From positions 496,001 through 560,000 of the forward strand of contig NZ_SDWT01000002.1 of NCBI RefSeq assembly GCF_004137255.1: a DNA stretch of 64,000 bases, given 5' to 3'. Both the position numbers and the translations under genes were made by a program. The stretch is from Nocardioides oleivorans (GTDB lineage Bacteria; Actinomycetota; Actinomycetes; Propionibacteriales; Nocardioidaceae). Shown here in pieces: positions 46,418-56,325 of the stretch. Within the stretch, counting starts at the first letter, position 1; the number at the start of each line of letters is the position of its first letter. Under the pieces are notes generated by a model. The model saw only the letters and a program-made list of their open reading frames with translations, was not told the DNA's origin and ran no database searches.

Positions 46418-46444
46418 GGCGCGCAGACCCGACCGACCGTCGCC

Positions 46445-46460
46445 GCGCGCTTTGGCGCGC
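46445..46460. terminator. Short hairpin after the ABC gene
   Basis: GCGCGC, TTTG loop, GCGCGC. Only 6 base pairs but all GC; it lies 28 bases past the ABC stop and 17 before the epimerase ATG. Confidence 0.35.
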
Positions 46461-46476
46461 ATGGTTGGGTGGAGGC

Positions 46477-47367
46477 ATGCGTGTCGTCATCGCCGGAGCG
46501 TCAGGGTTTCTCGGCACCCACCTCTCCGACCACCTGCGGGTCCAGGGGCACGAGGTGACCGCTCTGGTCCGTCGTGCTCCCAGCTCCGCGCACGAGTCGC
46601 AGTGGGACCCGGCCGCGGGTGAGGTCGATGCCTCGGTGATCAGCCGCGCCGACGCCGTCGTCAACCTCGCCGGGGCGAGCATCGCCAACAACCCGCACTC
46701 GAAGAAGTACGCCCGCGAGGTGATGGACTCGCGCGTCTCCACCACGCGGCTGCTCGCCTCCACGATCGCCGCGAGCGAGCGGCCGCCCGCCTTCCTCGCC
46801 GGGAACGGCATCAGCATCTACGGCGACCACGGCGACGCGGTCGTGACCGAGGAGACCGAGAGCGTCGGCGACGCCCTGCTCACGCGCGTCGCGCGGGAGT
46901 GGCAGGACGCCACCGAGCCCGCGAAGGCCGCCGGCTCGCGCGTCTGCGTGCTGCGCACGGCCCCCGTGATGGACCGGTCGGCTCCCCCGCTCAAGCAGCT
47001 CGCGCTGCTCTTCAAGCTCGGCGGCGGCGCGAAGCTCGGCTCGGGCGAGCAGTACATGCCGATGATCTCGCTGCGCGACTGGGTCGGGGCCGTGACCTTC
47101 CTGATCGGGTCGCGCGACGTGTCGGGTGTCTTCAACCTGTGCTGCCCGCGCACGCCGACCAACGCCGAGTTCACCAACGAGCTCGCCTCGGCCGTGCACC
47201 GCAAGGCGTTCCTCGCCGTCCCCGCACCGCTGATGAAGGTGGCCGCCGGCGACATGGCGCCCGAGCTGCTGGGCTCGGTCAACGCCCGCCCCGCCGCCCT
47301 CGAGCGCGCCGGCTACGACTTCGAGGACGAGGACGTCCGCGAGGTCGTCTCCGCCGCGCTGTCCTGA
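46477..47367 (+). CDS. TIGR01777-type NAD(P)-dependent epimerase/SDR39U1 homologue
   Basis: 296 residues. N-terminal GASGFLGTHLSDHL is the nucleotide-binding motif of extended SDRs; LAGASIANN, GNGISIYGD and the DUF1731-like C-terminus (PAPLMKVAAGDMAPELLGSVNARPA) place it in the SDR39U1 group. Mycobacterial orthologues sit between sucB and lipB, as here apart from the exporter. Biochemical role unknown. Its last 55 bases overlap the end of the gene on the opposite strand. Confidence 0.88.
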   Translation: MRVVIAGASGFLGTHLSDHLRVQGHEVTALVRRAPSSAHESQWDPAAGEVDASVISRADAVVNLAGASIANNPHSKKYAREVMDSRVSTTRLLASTIAASERPPAFLAGNGISIYGDHGDAVVTEETESVGDALLTRVAREWQDATEPAKAAGSRVCVLRTAPVMDRSAPPLKQLALLFKLGGGAKLGSGEQYMPMISLRDWVGAVTFLIGSRDVSGVFNLCCPRTPTNAEFTNELASAVHRKAFLAVPAPLMKVAAGDMAPELLGSVNARPAALERAGYDFEDEDVREVVSAALS

Positions 47368-47870
47368 GCGCTCACCTCCTCCACGACCCACCGGTCCCCC
47401 ACCCGGACCAGCTCGACCATCCGCGTCGAGGGCCGGTCCACCGGGAGCACGACCGGTGACGCGCCGCCGACGGCCCGACCACCGACGACCCGGTCGGTGA
47501 CCACGAGCGCCAGCCGGTCCGGCGTACGCTCCACGACCTCGAGCGCCAGCACCTGGGTCGCCATCCCCTCGACCGTCAGGCCGCGCCGCTGCCACGCCCG
47601 CAGGTGGCGGACGTCGACCGCCCCGGCGCGGGACCCGGCGGCGTAGAGCCCGCGCAGGGCGGCGGCGTCGCCCGCCGCCCACGCGGACGAGCGACGCCGG
47701 TCCCACCCGGCGAGGATCTCCGCCGGTGACACCACCCCGGCCGTGGCGGGACGCGGCCCGTCGTCGTCGCCCGCGGCTCGGTCCGGTCCCCCGACCCGGA
47801 CCACCAGGGTGGCGACCACGCACGCACAGGCCACGGCCGTGAGGACGGGGAGCAGTCGGCGGGGATCCAC
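47313..47870 (-). CDS. Secreted or membrane-anchored NTF2-like hypothetical protein
   Basis: 185 residues from GTG 47870 (GAGG 10 bases upstream); longer starts would run into the lipB promoter. A hydrophobic N-terminus (LLPVLTAVACACVVATLVV) with two cysteines could be a signal anchor or lipoprotein signal. The rest (AEILAGWDRRRSSAWAAGD, LRGLYAAGS, VGDRWVVEEV) looks like an NTF2-like fold. Convergent, 55-base overlap with the epimerase gene. Confidence 0.68.
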   Translation of the reverse strand: MDPRRLLPVLTAVACACVVATLVVRVGGPDRAAGDDDGPRPATAGVVSPAEILAGWDRRRSSAWAAGDAAALRGLYAAGSRAGAVDVRHLRAWQRRGLTVEGMATQVLALEVVERTPDRLALVVTDRVVGGRAVGGASPVVLPVDRPSTRMVELVRVGDRWVVEEVSAQDSAAETTSRTSSSSKS

Positions 47871-47931
47871 CCGACCAGCCTCACCGATTTCGCCGGACGA
47901 CGTCGGCGCTCGTCCACAGGCCGCCGCGGCG

Positions 47932-47937
47932 TAGGCT
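47932..47937 (+). promoter_or_regulatory. -10 element of lipB (leaderless)
   Basis: TAGGCT, 6 bases before the lipB ATG. Confidence 0.5.
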
Positions 47938-47943
47938 CGGCGC

Positions 47944-48693
47944 ATGTCGTTGGACCAGCAGACGGACACGGGACCGACCTACGAGATCGCCGGCCTGGGC
48001 ACCGATGCCGTCGACTACCTCGCCGCCTGGGACCTCCAGCGCGGGGTGCACGAGGAGGTCGTCGCGGGCACCCGTCCCGACACCGTCCTGCTGCTCGAGC
48101 ACCCGGCCGTCTTCACCGCCGGCAAGCGGACCGACGACCACGAGCGCCCGCTCGACCCCGGCGCCCCCGTCATCGACGTGGACCGCGGCGGCAAGATCAC
48201 CTTCCACGGTCCGGGCCAGCTCGTCGGCTACCCGATCGTCACGCTGCCCGACCACGTCAAGGTCGTCGACTACGTGCGGCGCGTCGAGGAGGCGCTGATC
48301 GCCGTGTGCACCGACTTCGGCGTCACGACCGCCCGCATCCCGGGTCGCAGCGGCGTCTGGCTGCGGGCCGACGACCGTGGCCCGGAGCGCAAGATCGCCG
48401 CCATCGGCATCCGGATGGCGCGCGGCGTGACCATGCACGGCTTCTCCCTCAACTGCGACGTCGACCTGGGCTGGTACGACCGGTTCGTCGCCTGCGGCAT
48501 CGACGACGCCGGGGTCACGTCGCTGACCCGCGAGCTGGGCCGCGACGTCACCGTCCACGACGTGCTGCCGAGCGTGCGACGCCACGTGTCGACGTACCTC
48601 GCCTGGGAGCCCTTCGTCGCGACACCGGACTACGACGCACGCCCCGAGCCGGCTCACGGACCGCGCATCGAGCTCATCACGCCCGGGCGCTGA
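47944..48693 (+). CDS. lipB: Lipoyl(octanoyl) transferase
   Basis: 249 residues. Moves octanoyl from acyl carrier protein to lipoyl domains such as those of Suc[17 protein letters not shown] and [13 protein letters not shown] (catalytic lysine) are present, with the thioester cysteine in [12 protein letters not shown] with TAGGCT 6 bases before it. In most actinobacteria lipA is next; here three molybdenum-enzyme genes stand between. Confidence 0.95.
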   Translation: MSLDQQTDTGPTYEIAGLGTDAVDYLAAWDLQRGVHEEVVAGTRPDTVLLLEHPAVFTAGKRTDDHERPLDPGAPVIDVDRGGKITFHGPGQLVGYPIVTLPDHVKVVDYVRRVEEALIAVCTDFGVTTARIPGRSGVWLRADDRGPERKIAAIGIRMARGVTMHGFSLNCDVDLGWYDRFVACGIDDAGVTSLTRELGRDVTVHDVLPSVRRHVSTYLAWEPFVATPDYDARPEPAHGPRIELITPGR

Positions 48694-48702
48694 CCGCCCA
48701 CC

Positions 48703-48728
48703 CACGCGACGGGGTGAGGCGTCGCGTG
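48703..48728. terminator. Hairpin between lipB and the aldehyde oxidoreductase operon
   Basis: CACGCGAC (48703-48710) and GTCGCGTG (48721-48728) are perfect arms around a 10-base loop. It would separate lipB from the inserted operon. Confidence 0.6.
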
Positions 48729-48751
48729 CACCTCTCTGGTTGGGTCGTCGG

Positions 48752-49225
48752 ATGAGCCGGCACACAGTCCACACGACCATCAACGGCTCCCCCCACGCGG
48801 TCGAGGTCGACACCAGGCGCTCCCTGCTCGACCTGCTGCGCGACGACGTCGGCCTGACCGGCACCCAGAAGGGCTGCGACCAGGGAGCCTGCGGTGCCTG
48901 CACCGTGCACGTCGACGGGCGACGGGTGCTGTCGTGCCTGACCCTTGCCGCGCAGGTCGAGGGCCGCGAGGTGACCACGATCGAGGGCGTCGGGTCCACC
49001 GACGAGCTGCACCCCGTGCAGCAGGCCTTCCTCGACTGCGACGCCTTCCAGTGCGGCGCGTGCACGGCCGGCCAGGTCATGTCCGCCGTCGCCCTGCTCG
49101 AGGAGGACGGATGGTCCACCCGCGACGACGTGCGCGAGCTGATGAGCGGCAACCTGTGCCGCTGCGGCGCCTACCCGCGCATCGTCGACGCCGTCATGTC
49201 GGTCCGCTCGGCACAGGAGGCCTGA
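48752..49225 (+). CDS. Molybdenum hydroxylase [2Fe-2S] subunit, PaoA type
   Basis: 157 residues. Plant-type cluster GCDQGACGACTVH and the second cluster CGACTAGQ ... CRCGAY, the standard pair of xanthine-oxidase-family small subunits. First gene of a three-gene operon (Fe-S, FAD, Mo). It hands electrons from the Mo centre to FAD. Cytoplasmic, no Tat signal is seen, unlike E. coli PaoA. Confidence 0.92.
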   Translation: MSRHTVHTTINGSPHAVEVDTRRSLLDLLRDDVGLTGTQKGCDQGACGACTVHVDGRRVLSCLTLAAQVEGREVTTIEGVGSTDELHPVQQAFLDCDAFQCGACTAGQVMSAVALLEEDGWSTRDDVRELMSGNLCRCGAYPRIVDAVMSVRSAQEA

Positions 49226-49226
49226 C

Positions 49227-50234
49227 GTGCACCCCTTCACCTACACCCGCGTCGACGACGTCGACGCGGCCAGCGCAGCAGTCACCACCGACGCCGTCTC
49301 GCGGGCCGTCCAGCAGCCCGACGACACCGTCTTCATCGCCGGCGGCACCACCCAGCTCGACCTGATGCGCGACGGCGTGTGGTCGCCCGGCACGGTCGTC
49401 GACATCAGTCGGCTGCCACTTGCCGAGGTCACCGTCGACGGCGACACCCTCGTGGTCGGCGCCGCCGTCACGATGGCCGAGCTCGCCCGGCACGAGGCCG
49501 TGGCCGGGGTCCCCGTGCTGCGCGACTCGCTGCTGCTGGCCGCCTCGCCCCAGCTGCGCGCGATGGCGACGATCGGGGGCAACGTCCTGCAACGCACCCG
49601 GTGCCGCTACTTCCGCGACCCCGAGGTGACCCAGTGCAACAAGCGCCGCCCCGGCAGCGGCTGCGCGGCGATCGAGGGCACCGCACGCACGCACGCGGTG
49701 CTCGGCGTCGACGCCGGCTGCATCGCCGTCCACGCCTCCGACCTGGCCGTGGCCCTCGTGGCGCTCGACGCCCGGGTGCGCCTCCACGGTCCCGACGGCG
49801 ACCGGACGATCCCGGTCGCCGAGCTGCACGTGCGCGCCGACGACGACCCCGCCCGTGACAACGTGCTCCGCCCCGGTGAGCTCGTCACGCACCTGGAGGT
49901 CCCGCTGCCCGATGCCCGCTCGGGCTACCTCAAGGTGCGCGATCGCGCGTCCTACGAGTTCGCCCTGACGTCGGCCGCGGTGGTCGCCCGTCTCGAGGAC
50001 GGCGTCCTCGCGCACGTGGCCGTCGGCCTCGGCGGCGTCGGATCGGTTCCGTGGCGAGCGAGCCGCGCCGAGGAGGTGCTGCGCGGGCGGGTGGCCTCGC
50101 TCGCGCTCTTCGAGGAGGCCGCGGCCGCCGAGCTGGCGGACGCCTTCACCGTCCCCGGCACGGCCTTCAAGCCCGAGCTGGCCCGTCGCACCCTGGTCCG
50201 CCAGCTCCGCGACGTCACGGGGGTGACCGCATGA
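49227..50234 (+). CDS. Molybdenum hydroxylase FAD subunit with extra [4Fe-4S] loop, PaoB type
   Basis: 335 residues. FAD-binding IAGGTTQLDLMRDG and ATIGGNVLQRTRC. The insert RTRCRYFRDPEVTQCNKRRP plus GSGC adds cysteines matching the extra [4Fe-4S] cluster of PaoB, which ordinary xanthine dehydrogenases lack. GTG start one base after the previous stop; its stop overlaps the next start (ATGA). Confidence 0.92.
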   Translation: MHPFTYTRVDDVDAASAAVTTDAVSRAVQQPDDTVFIAGGTTQLDLMRDGVWSPGTVVDISRLPLAEVTVDGDTLVVGAAVTMAELARHEAVAGVPVLRDSLLLAASPQLRAMATIGGNVLQRTRCRYFRDPEVTQCNKRRPGSGCAAIEGTARTHAVLGVDAGCIAVHASDLAVALVALDARVRLHGPDGDRTIPVAELHVRADDDPARDNVLRPGELVTHLEVPLPDARSGYLKVRDRASYEFALTSAAVVARLEDGVLAHVAVGLGGVGSVPWRASRAEEVLRGRVASLALFEEAAAAELADAFTVPGTAFKPELARRTLVRQLRDVTGVTA

Positions 50235-52417
50235 GCACCACGACGGACACCGCGACGGACACCGCGACGGACACCGCTGCGGGCACGTCCACGGGCACGC
50301 CCGTCATCGGTGCGGGAGTCACTCGCGTCGACGGCCCGCTCAAGGTCACCGGCGCGGTGCCCTACGCCGACGACCTCGCGCCCCGCGACGCCCTGGTCGG
50401 GGTGCTGGTCGGCGCGACGATCGCGGCGGGCGAGATCTCGCTCGTCGACGCCAGCGACGCGCTCGCCGCACCCGGAGTGGTGGCCGTCATCTCGCACCAC
50501 GACGCGCCCCGCGTCGTACGCCCCAACGAGGCGTCGGCGGACGAGCGGGCTCCGCGTCCGCCCTTCCAGGACGCGACCGTCCGCTTCCACGGCGACTACG
50601 TCGCGATGGTGGTCGCGCAGACACGCGAGGAGGCGGTGCACGCCGCCAGCCTGCTGCACGTGTCGTACGACGCCGCCGAGCCGGTCGTGGACCTCAACGA
50701 CCCCCGGGCCACGCGCGAGACCGACGACCCGGCGGGCGCCGACAGCGTCCGCGGTGACCTCGAGCGAGGGCTGGCCGAGGCCGAGGTGGTCGTCGAGGCC
50801 GACTACGTCACCGGCGACAACACCAACAACCCGATCGGCCTGTTCTCCGCGTGCGCGCAGTGGGACGGCGACGCCCTGCACATGTGGGCGACCACCCAGT
50901 GGCCCTTCAACACCGCCGACTGCCTGGCCGAGGCCTGGGGCATCGCGCGTGAGGACGTCCGGGTCGAGTGTCCCTACCTCGGCGGCGGGTTCGGGTCGGG
51001 GTTGCGCCCGTGGCCCTACATCCACGCCGCGGCGATGGCCGCCAAGGTGGTCTCCCAGCCGGTGCGGGTGGTGCTGAGCCGTCCGCAGATGTTCACTGAC
51101 GTCGGGCACCGTCCCGAGACCGTGCAGCACGTGCGCCTCGGCGCGCGTCGCGACGGCACCCTGACGGCGGTCGAGCACACCGCGACGATCCCGGTCGCGG
51201 TGGACGACGACAACCCCGAGAACGTCGTCTCCGGCACCCGCCAGGGCTATGCCGTGGAGCACCTGCGCGCCGACGTCGACCAGGTCCGTCTGCACATCGC
51301 GCCGCCGGGCTCCATGCGCGCCCCCGGCGAGGCCCAGGGCAACTTCGCCCTCGAGACCGCCCTCGACGAGCTGGCCGTCGAGCTCGGCATCGACCCGGTC
51401 GAGCTCAGGCTGCGCAACGACACCGCCACCAACCCCGACCAGGACGACCTCCCGTGGTCGAGCAAGGCGCTGGACCAGTGCCTGCGGCGCGGTGCTGAGA
51501 TCATCGGGTGGGACGAACGCGACCCGGCGACCCGTTCGATGCGCGACGGCGACCAGCTCGTGGGCTACGGCGTGGCCGCCGTGTCGTTCTTCTACTTCCA
51601 GCAGCCCTGCACCGTGCGCGTCGTCGTCCACCGCGACGGCACCGCCGCCGTGCACTGCGCGGCGATGGACATCGGCACGGGCACCTACACCGTGGTCACC
51701 CAGGTGGCCGCGGACCGGCTCGGGCTCGACCTCGCCGACGTCGAGGTGGTGCTCGGCGACAGCTCGCTGCCCGCCTCTCCCCCGGCCGGCGGTTCGGGCC
51801 TGGCGACGGCGATCTCCAACGCGGTCGCCCTGGCCGTGACCGAGGTGCTGGGCGACCTCGACCTGTCGGGCACGCCCGGGCGCGAGGCGCTGTCGCGTGC
51901 CGTCGGCGATCGCGACGAGGTCGCGGCGGAGGCCACCGCCGCCCCGCCGGACCCTGCCGAGATGGGCATGTCGCCCTCGGGCGCGTTCGGCGCGAAGTTC
52001 GCCAAGGTGCGCGTCGACGCCGACCTGGGCCTGGTCCGCGTCGAGCGGCTGGTGTCGGTCATCGACTGCGGCCAGGTGCTCAACGAGCGCACCGCGCGCA
52101 GCCAGGTCGTCGGTGGAGCAGTCGGCGGCATCGGCCACGCGCTGCTCGAGCACACGGTCACCGACCTCCACGCCGGACCCCAGACGGGCCGCATCACCAA
52201 CGCGCACATGGCCGACTACCTGGTCGCCGTCAACGCCGACGTGCCCGACCTGGAGGTCGAGTTCGTCGGTGGTCCCGACCGGCTCAACCCCGTCGGGGTC
52301 AAGGGAGTGGGCGAGGTCGGTCTCTGTGGTGTCGCGGCCGCGATCGGCAACGCGGTCTTCCACGCGACGGGTCGACGCGTCCGTCGACTGCCGATCACGC
52401 CCGACCTGCTGCTCTGA
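50231..52417 (+). CDS. Molybdenum hydroxylase large subunit, PaoC type aldehyde oxidoreductase
   Basis: 728 residues. Binds the molybdopterin cofactor. The hammerhead domain begins [27 protein letters not shown] and the C-terminal GVGEVG (catalytic glutamate) are family marks. N-terminal TDTA repeats stem from a 12-base tandem repeat at 50239. With the two upstream subunits it should oxidise aldehydes, perhaps aromatic ones, to acids. No paoD/xdhC-like cofactor-inserting gene is adjacent, so one must lie elsewhere. The trio splits lipB from lipA. Confidence 0.92.
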   Translation: MSTTTDTATDTATDTAAGTSTGTPVIGAGVTRVDGPLKVTGAVPYADDLAPRDALVGVLVGATIAAGEISLVDASDALAAPGVVAVISHHDAPRVVRPNEASADERAPRPPFQDATVRFHGDYVAMVVAQTREEAVHAASLLHVSYDAAEPVVDLNDPRATRETDDPAGADSVRGDLERGLAEAEVVVEADYVTGDNTNNPIGLFSACAQWDGDALHMWATTQWPFNTADCLAEAWGIAREDVRVECPYLGGGFGSGLRPWPYIHAAAMAAKVVSQPVRVVLSRPQMFTDVGHRPETVQHVRLGARRDGTLTAVEHTATIPVAVDDDNPENVVSGTRQGYAVEHLRADVDQVRLHIAPPGSMRAPGEAQGNFALETALDELAVELGIDPVELRLRNDTATNPDQDDLPWSSKALDQCLRRGAEIIGWDERDPATRSMRDGDQLVGYGVAAVSFFYFQQPCTVRVVVHRDGTAAVHCAAMDIGTGTYTVVTQVAADRLGLDLADVEVVLGDSSLPASPPAGGSGLATAISNAVALAVTEVLGDLDLSGTPGREALSRAVGDRDEVAAEATAAPPDPAEMGMSPSGAFGAKFAKVRVDADLGLVRVERLVSVIDCGQVLNERTARSQVVGGAVGGIGHALLEHTVTDLHAGPQTGRITNAHMADYLVAVNADVPDLEVEFVGGPDRLNPVGVKGVGEVGLCGVAAAIGNAVFHATGRRVRRLPITPDLLL

Positions 52418-52480
52418 CCTGTCGGCGCGAGCGGTCGTCCCGGCTCCCGACCGTGAGTTGGGGCGGTCGACCCGCCGTCG

Positions 52481-52486
52481 TAGAGT
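52481..52486 (+). promoter_or_regulatory. -10 element of lipA (leaderless)
   Basis: TAGAGT, 7 bases before the lipA GTG, so lipA has its own promoter after the inserted operon. Confidence 0.5.
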
Positions 52487-52493
52487 TGCGGGC

Positions 52494-53444
52494 GTGACGA
52501 CCGCTCCAGCACCCGAAGGACGCAAGCTTCTCCGCCTCGAGATCCGCAACGCGGAGACTCCCATCGAGAAGAAGCCGGAGTGGATCAAGACCCGGGCCAG
52601 GATGGGTCCCGAGTACACCGCCCTCCAGGAGCTCGTGAAGGGTGAGGGCCTCCACACGGTCTGCCAGGAAGCCGGCTGCCCCAACATCTACGAGTGCTGG
52701 GAGGACCGCGAGGCGACCTTCCTCATCGGCGGCGACCAGTGCACGCGTCGCTGCGACTTCTGCCAGATCGACACCGGCAAGCCGCAGCCGCTCGACCGCG
52801 ACGAGCCCCGCCGCGTGGCCGAGTCGGTGCAGAAGATGCAGCTGAAGTACGCCACCATCACCGGCGTCGCCCGCGACGACCTGCCCGACGGCGGTGCATG
52901 GCTCTACGCCGAGACGGTCCGCGCGATCCACGAGCTCAACCCCGGCACGGGCGTGGAGAACCTGATCCCCGACTTCAACGGCAAGCCCGACCTCCTCACC
53001 GAGGTCTTCGAGAGCCGTCCCGAGGTGCTCGCCCACAACGTCGAGACCGTGCCGCGGATCTTCAAGCGGATCCGCCCCGCCTTCCGCTACGACCGCTCGC
53101 TCGACGTGCTGACCCAGGCCCGCGACTTCGGCCTGGTCACCAAGTCCAACCTGATCCTCGGCATGGGCGAGACCCGCGAGGAGATCAGCCAGGCGCTGCG
53201 CGACCTCCACGAGGCGGGCTGCGAGCTCATCACCATCACCCAGTACCTGCGCCCCTCCCCGCGCCACCACCCCGTCGAGCGCTGGGTGAAGCCGGAGGAG
53301 TTCGTCGAGCTCAAGGCCGAGGCCGACGAGATCGGCTTCGCCGGCGCCCTGTCGGGCCCGCTCGTCCGCTCGTCCTACCGCGCCGGACGGCTGTACGGTC
53401 AGGCCATGGACGCCCGCGCCGCAGCCAGCGCCGCGACCGCCTGA
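52494..53444 (+). CDS. lipA: Lipoyl synthase
   Basis: 316 residues; the frame is open upstream but GTG 52494 follows TAGAGT by 7 bases. Radical-SAM enzyme with two [4Fe-4S] clusters inserting sulfur into octanoyl groups: auxiliary [15 protein letters not shown] cluster CTRRCDFC, and the C-terminal RSSYRAG that binds the auxiliary cluster. Completes the de novo lipoylation route with LipB for SucB and GcvH. Confidence 0.96.
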   Translation: MTTAPAPEGRKLLRLEIRNAETPIEKKPEWIKTRARMGPEYTALQELVKGEGLHTVCQEAGCPNIYECWEDREATFLIGGDQCTRRCDFCQIDTGKPQPLDRDEPRRVAESVQKMQLKYATITGVARDDLPDGGAWLYAETVRAIHELNPGTGVENLIPDFNGKPDLLTEVFESRPEVLAHNVETVPRIFKRIRPAFRYDRSLDVLTQARDFGLVTKSNLILGMGETREEISQALRDLHEAGCELITITQYLRPSPRHHPVERWVKPEEFVELKAEADEIGFAGALSGPLVRSSYRAGRLYGQAMDARAAASAATA

Positions 53445-53490
53445 CCACGCTCCCTCGTCATCGTCACCATCTAGCTGGACAAGGTTCCCC

Positions 53491-54201
53491 ATGTCGACCC
53501 CCGCCGCCTCCACGCCGAGCTCGCGCCGTGCGCAGATCATGCAGACCTACACGATGGCCAAGCGCACGGACCCGCGCCTGGGCCTGATCATCGCGGGCGT
53601 CTTCGTGCTCGGGGCCGCTGTCGGATTCGGCCTGCTGTCCCTGCTGCCCGGCAGCGGTGTCATCTCGCTGATCATCACGATCGTGGGCTCGCTCATGATC
53701 GGCATGCTGTGCGCGCTGCTCGTCTTCGGCCGCCGCGCCCAGAAGGCGGCGTACACCCAGATGGAGGGCCAGCCGGCGGCCGCCGCGGGAGCGCTCCAGA
53801 TGCTGCGCCGCGGCTGGAAGGTCGAGCCCGTCGTCGGCTTCAACAAGCAGCAGGACGTCGTGCACCGCGTCGTCGGCCCGCCCGGCATCGTGCTGGTCGG
53901 CGAGGGCACCAGCCCCAGCCGGGTCCGCGCGCTGCTCGCGACCGAGCGCAAGAAGCACGAGCGGGTCGCCTACGAGGTGCCGATCCACGAGGTCGTCGCC
54001 GGCCGCGGCGACGGCGAGGTGCCGCTGCCCAAGCTGGTGCGCCACGTCCAGAAGCTCGGCCGTGCGGTGAAGCCCGCCGAGATGACCGACGTCCTCCAGC
54101 GCCTCAAGGCCATCGACGCGCAGCGCGGCAAGCTCCCGCTGCCCAAGGGTCCGGTCCCGACGTCGATGAAGGGCATGCGCTCGCAGCAGCGCGGCCGCTG
54201 A
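53491..54201 (+). CDS. DUF4191 membrane protein
   Basis: 236 residues, two TM helices (LGLIIAGVFVLGAAVGFGLL and VISLIITIVGSLMIGMLCAL) near the N-terminus, then a cytoplasmic domain with RVVGPPGIVLVGEG and SRVRALLATERKKHERV. Actinobacterial gene that follows lipA in many genomes (mycobacterial Rv2219 position). Function unknown. AAGG precedes the ATG. Confidence 0.88.
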   Translation: MSTPAASTPSSRRAQIMQTYTMAKRTDPRLGLIIAGVFVLGAAVGFGLLSLLPGSGVISLIITIVGSLMIGMLCALLVFGRRAQKAAYTQMEGQPAAAAGALQMLRRGWKVEPVVGFNKQQDVVHRVVGPPGIVLVGEGTSPSRVRALLATERKKHERVAYEVPIHEVVAGRGDGEVPLPKLVRHVQKLGRAVKPAEMTDVLQRLKAIDAQRGKLPLPKGPVPTSMKGMRSQQRGR

Positions 54202-54213
54202 GCCGGTCCCGGA

Positions 54214-54597
54214 CTAGAGCGCCACCGTCCGCGTCCCGGCCGCCATGTCGTGAAGGCCGCGGCCGTCGAAGGTGAACAGCGGCGGTACGACGAGCGCGAC
54301 CAGCGCGCTGCGCACGAGGGCCCGCAGCAGCGAGACCGGCACCGACGGGTCGTCCTTGCGCACCACACGCAGCCTCGTCGCGAGCTTGCCGAACGAGCCG
54401 CCCACGGTCGCCGTGAAGAGCGCCGACTCGACGACGAAGAGCGCGAGCGTGCCGAGGCCGTTGGGGTTGCCGGCGATCAGTCCGGCTGCGACGAGGCCCT
54501 CGACGACGGCCAGGCACGCGACCCAGTCGACGCACAGGGCCAGGATCCGGCGTCCCCAGGTGGCCGCGTGGAGGTCGTTTGTTACAGCACTCGTCAC
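54214..54597 (-). CDS. RDD-family membrane protein
   Basis: 127 residues: WGRRILALCVDWVACLAVVE is the RDD-type first helix, with further helices at about 40-65 and 90-115, and GGSFGKLATRLRVV. GTG start with TAGGCT 6 bases before it. Divergent from glnA, so the two share an intergenic region. In mycobacteria the same order is seen (Rv2219A-glnA1). Transport or membrane-stress role is speculative. Confidence 0.87.
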   Translation of the reverse strand: MTSAVTNDLHAATWGRRILALCVDWVACLAVVEGLVAAGLIAGNPNGLGTLALFVVESALFTATVGGSFGKLATRLRVVRKDDPSVPVSLLRALVRSALVALVVPPLFTFDGRGLHDMAAGTRTVAL

Positions 54598-54603
54598 GTC
54601 GCA

Positions 54604-54609
54604 AGCCTA
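54604..54609 (-). promoter_or_regulatory. -10 element of the RDD gene (leaderless)
   Basis: TAGGCT on the minus strand, 6 bases before the GTG at 54597. Confidence 0.5.
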
Positions 54610-54645
54610 GGCGGGCCGTCGTGGCCCGCCACGCTGCGGTCTGTT

Positions 54646-54683
54646 GTAACACGGCCGAAACAAACGGGATACGGTCTAGAAAC
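54646..54683 (+). promoter_or_regulatory. Full GlnR-binding double box upstream of glnA
   Basis: GTAAC-n6-GAAAC-n6-GATAC-n6-GAAAC, matching the published gTnAC-n6-GaAAC pair of a- and b-sites with one mismatch (GATAC). Its centre is about 41 bases upstream of the start predicted from the TAGCGT -10 box at 54694, right for activation under nitrogen limitation. Confidence 0.85.
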
Positions 54684-54693
54684 TGCTCCCCCC

Positions 54694-54699
54694 TAGCGT
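54694..54699 (+). promoter_or_regulatory. -10 element of glnA
   Basis: TAGCGT, giving a start near 54706 and a leader of about 70 bases. The -35 position falls within the GlnR box, as in activator-dependent promoters. Confidence 0.5.
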
Positions 54700-54776
54700 G
54701 ACGGCACGGTGCAACGACGCTCCGCTCCCGAACGCTGCAACTCGACGCGCGCCCGTCGCCGTCAAGGAGGAACCGA

Positions 54777-56198
54777 ATGTTCAACAACTCCGATGAGCTC
54801 CTGAAGTTCATTAAGGACGAGGGCGTCGAGATGGTCGACGTTCGCTTCTGCGACCTGCCCGGCGTGATGCAGCACTTCACGGTGCCGGTGTCGTCGTTCG
54901 ACCAGAGCGTCTTCGACGACGGCCTCGGGTTCGACGGGTCCTCGATCCGCGGCTTCCAGGCGATCAACGAGTCCGACATGTCGCTCTTCCCCGACCCGAC
55001 GACGGCGTACGTCGACCCCTTCCGCAAGTCGAAGACGCTCAACGTCAACTTCTTCATCCACGACCCGATCACCGGCGAGGCCTACAGCCGCGACCCGCGC
55101 AACATCGCGCGCAAGGCGCTGGCGTACCTCGACTCGACCGGCATCGCGGACACCGCGTACTTCGCCCCCGAGGCCGAGTTCTACATCTTCGACAACGTCC
55201 GCTACAGCACGGGCGTCAACGAGGGCTACTACCACATCGACTCCGTCGAGGGCTGGTGGAACTCCGGCAAGGAGGGCGAGGAGAACAAGGGCTACAAGAC
55301 CCGCCTCAAGGGTGGCTACTTCCCCGTCGAGCCCTACGACCACTACAGCGACCTGCGCGCCGACATGGTGAAGAACCTCGAGGCCTGCGGCCTGCTCGTC
55401 GAGCGCGCCCACCACGAGGTCGGCACCGCCGGCCAGGCGGAGATCAACTACCGCTTCGACACGCTGCTCAAGGCCGCGGACGACGTGATGAAGTTCAAGT
55501 ACCTCATCAAGAACACCGCCTGGGAGCAGGGCAAGTCGGTCACGTTCATGCCGAAGCCCATCTTCGGTGACAACGGCTCGGGCATGCACGTGCACCAGTC
55601 GCTGTGGAAGGACGGCGAGCCGCTGTTCTTCGACGAGACCGGGTACGCCGGCCTGTCCGACACCGCCCGCTGGTACATCGGCGGCATCCTCAAGCACGCG
55701 CCGTCGCTGCTGGCGTTCACCAACCCGACGGTGAACTCCTACCACCGCCTGGTGCCGGGCTTCGAGGCCCCGATCTCGCTGGTCTACTCCTCGCGCAACC
55801 GCTCCGCGTCGGTCCGCATCCCGATCACGGGCGCGAACCCGAAGGCCAAGCGCGTCGAGACCCGCTTCCCCGACCCGTCGGCGAACCCCTACCTCGCCTT
55901 CGCCGCGCTGATGCTGGCCGGCCTCGACGGTGTGCAGAACAAGACCGAGCCTGCCGACCCGATCGACAAGGACATCTACGAGCTGCCGCCGGACGAGATG
56001 GCCGACATCGCCCAGGTGCCGACGTCGCTGGGCGCCGTGCTCGACGCCCTCGAGGACGACCACGACTACCTGACCCGGGGTGGCGTCTTCACCGACGACC
56101 TGATCGAGACCTGGGTCGACTTCAAGCGCACCCAGGAGATCGCTCCGGTCCAGCTGCGGCCGCACCCGCACGAGTTCGAGCTCTACTACGACATCTGA
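54777..56198 (+). CDS. glnA: Glutamine synthetase, type I
   Basis: 473 residues, dodecameric GSI-beta length. Catalyses ATP-dependent amidation of glutamate. [27 protein letters not shown] and NRSASVRIP are all intact. The adenylylation tyrosine Y401 in DKDIYELPP is kept, so GlnE control is possible, though glnE is not in the window. AAGGAGG 6 bases before the ATG. GlnR box upstream. Confidence 0.97.
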   Translation: MFNNSDELLKFIKDEGVEMVDVRFCDLPGVMQHFTVPVSSFDQSVFDDGLGFDGSSIRGFQAINESDMSLFPDPTTAYVDPFRKSKTLNVNFFIHDPITGEAYSRDPRNIARKALAYLDSTGIADTAYFAPEAEFYIFDNVRYSTGVNEGYYHIDSVEGWWNSGKEGEENKGYKTRLKGGYFPVEPYDHYSDLRADMVKNLEACGLLVERAHHEVGTAGQAEINYRFDTLLKAADDVMKFKYLIKNTAWEQGKSVTFMPKPIFGDNGSGMHVHQSLWKDGEPLFFDETGYAGLSDTARWYIGGILKHAPSLLAFTNPTVNSYHRLVPGFEAPISLVYSSRNRSASVRIPITGANPKAKRVETRFPDPSANPYLAFAALMLAGLDGVQNKTEPADPIDKDIYELPPDEMADIAQVPTSLGAVLDALEDDHDYLTRGGVFTDDLIETWVDFKRTQEIAPVQLRPHPHEFELYYDI

Positions 56199-56238
56199 GC
56201 AAGGAGGGCGACACCGCCCCTGACCTGCACGAACGCGG

Positions 56239-56296
56239 AACCCCTGCCCGGGTTTCCTCCGAATTCCCCCGAGGATCCGGTGACCGGGCAGGGGTT
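56239..56296 (+). terminator. glnA terminator
   Basis: AACCCCTGCCCGG (56239-56251) pairs with CCGGGCAGGGGTT (56284-56296), 13 perfect pairs; inside, TCCTC/GAGGA gives a second small stem. Lies 40 bases past the glnA stop. Confidence 0.75.
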
Positions 56297-56325
56297 TCGC
56301 CATGCTCCACCACGAGTGGGTCCCG

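Noticed and set aside
42851..46462. 1203-codon minus-strand frame opposite the ABC exporter
   Set aside because: Same kind of shadow; the exporter has all ABC motifs.
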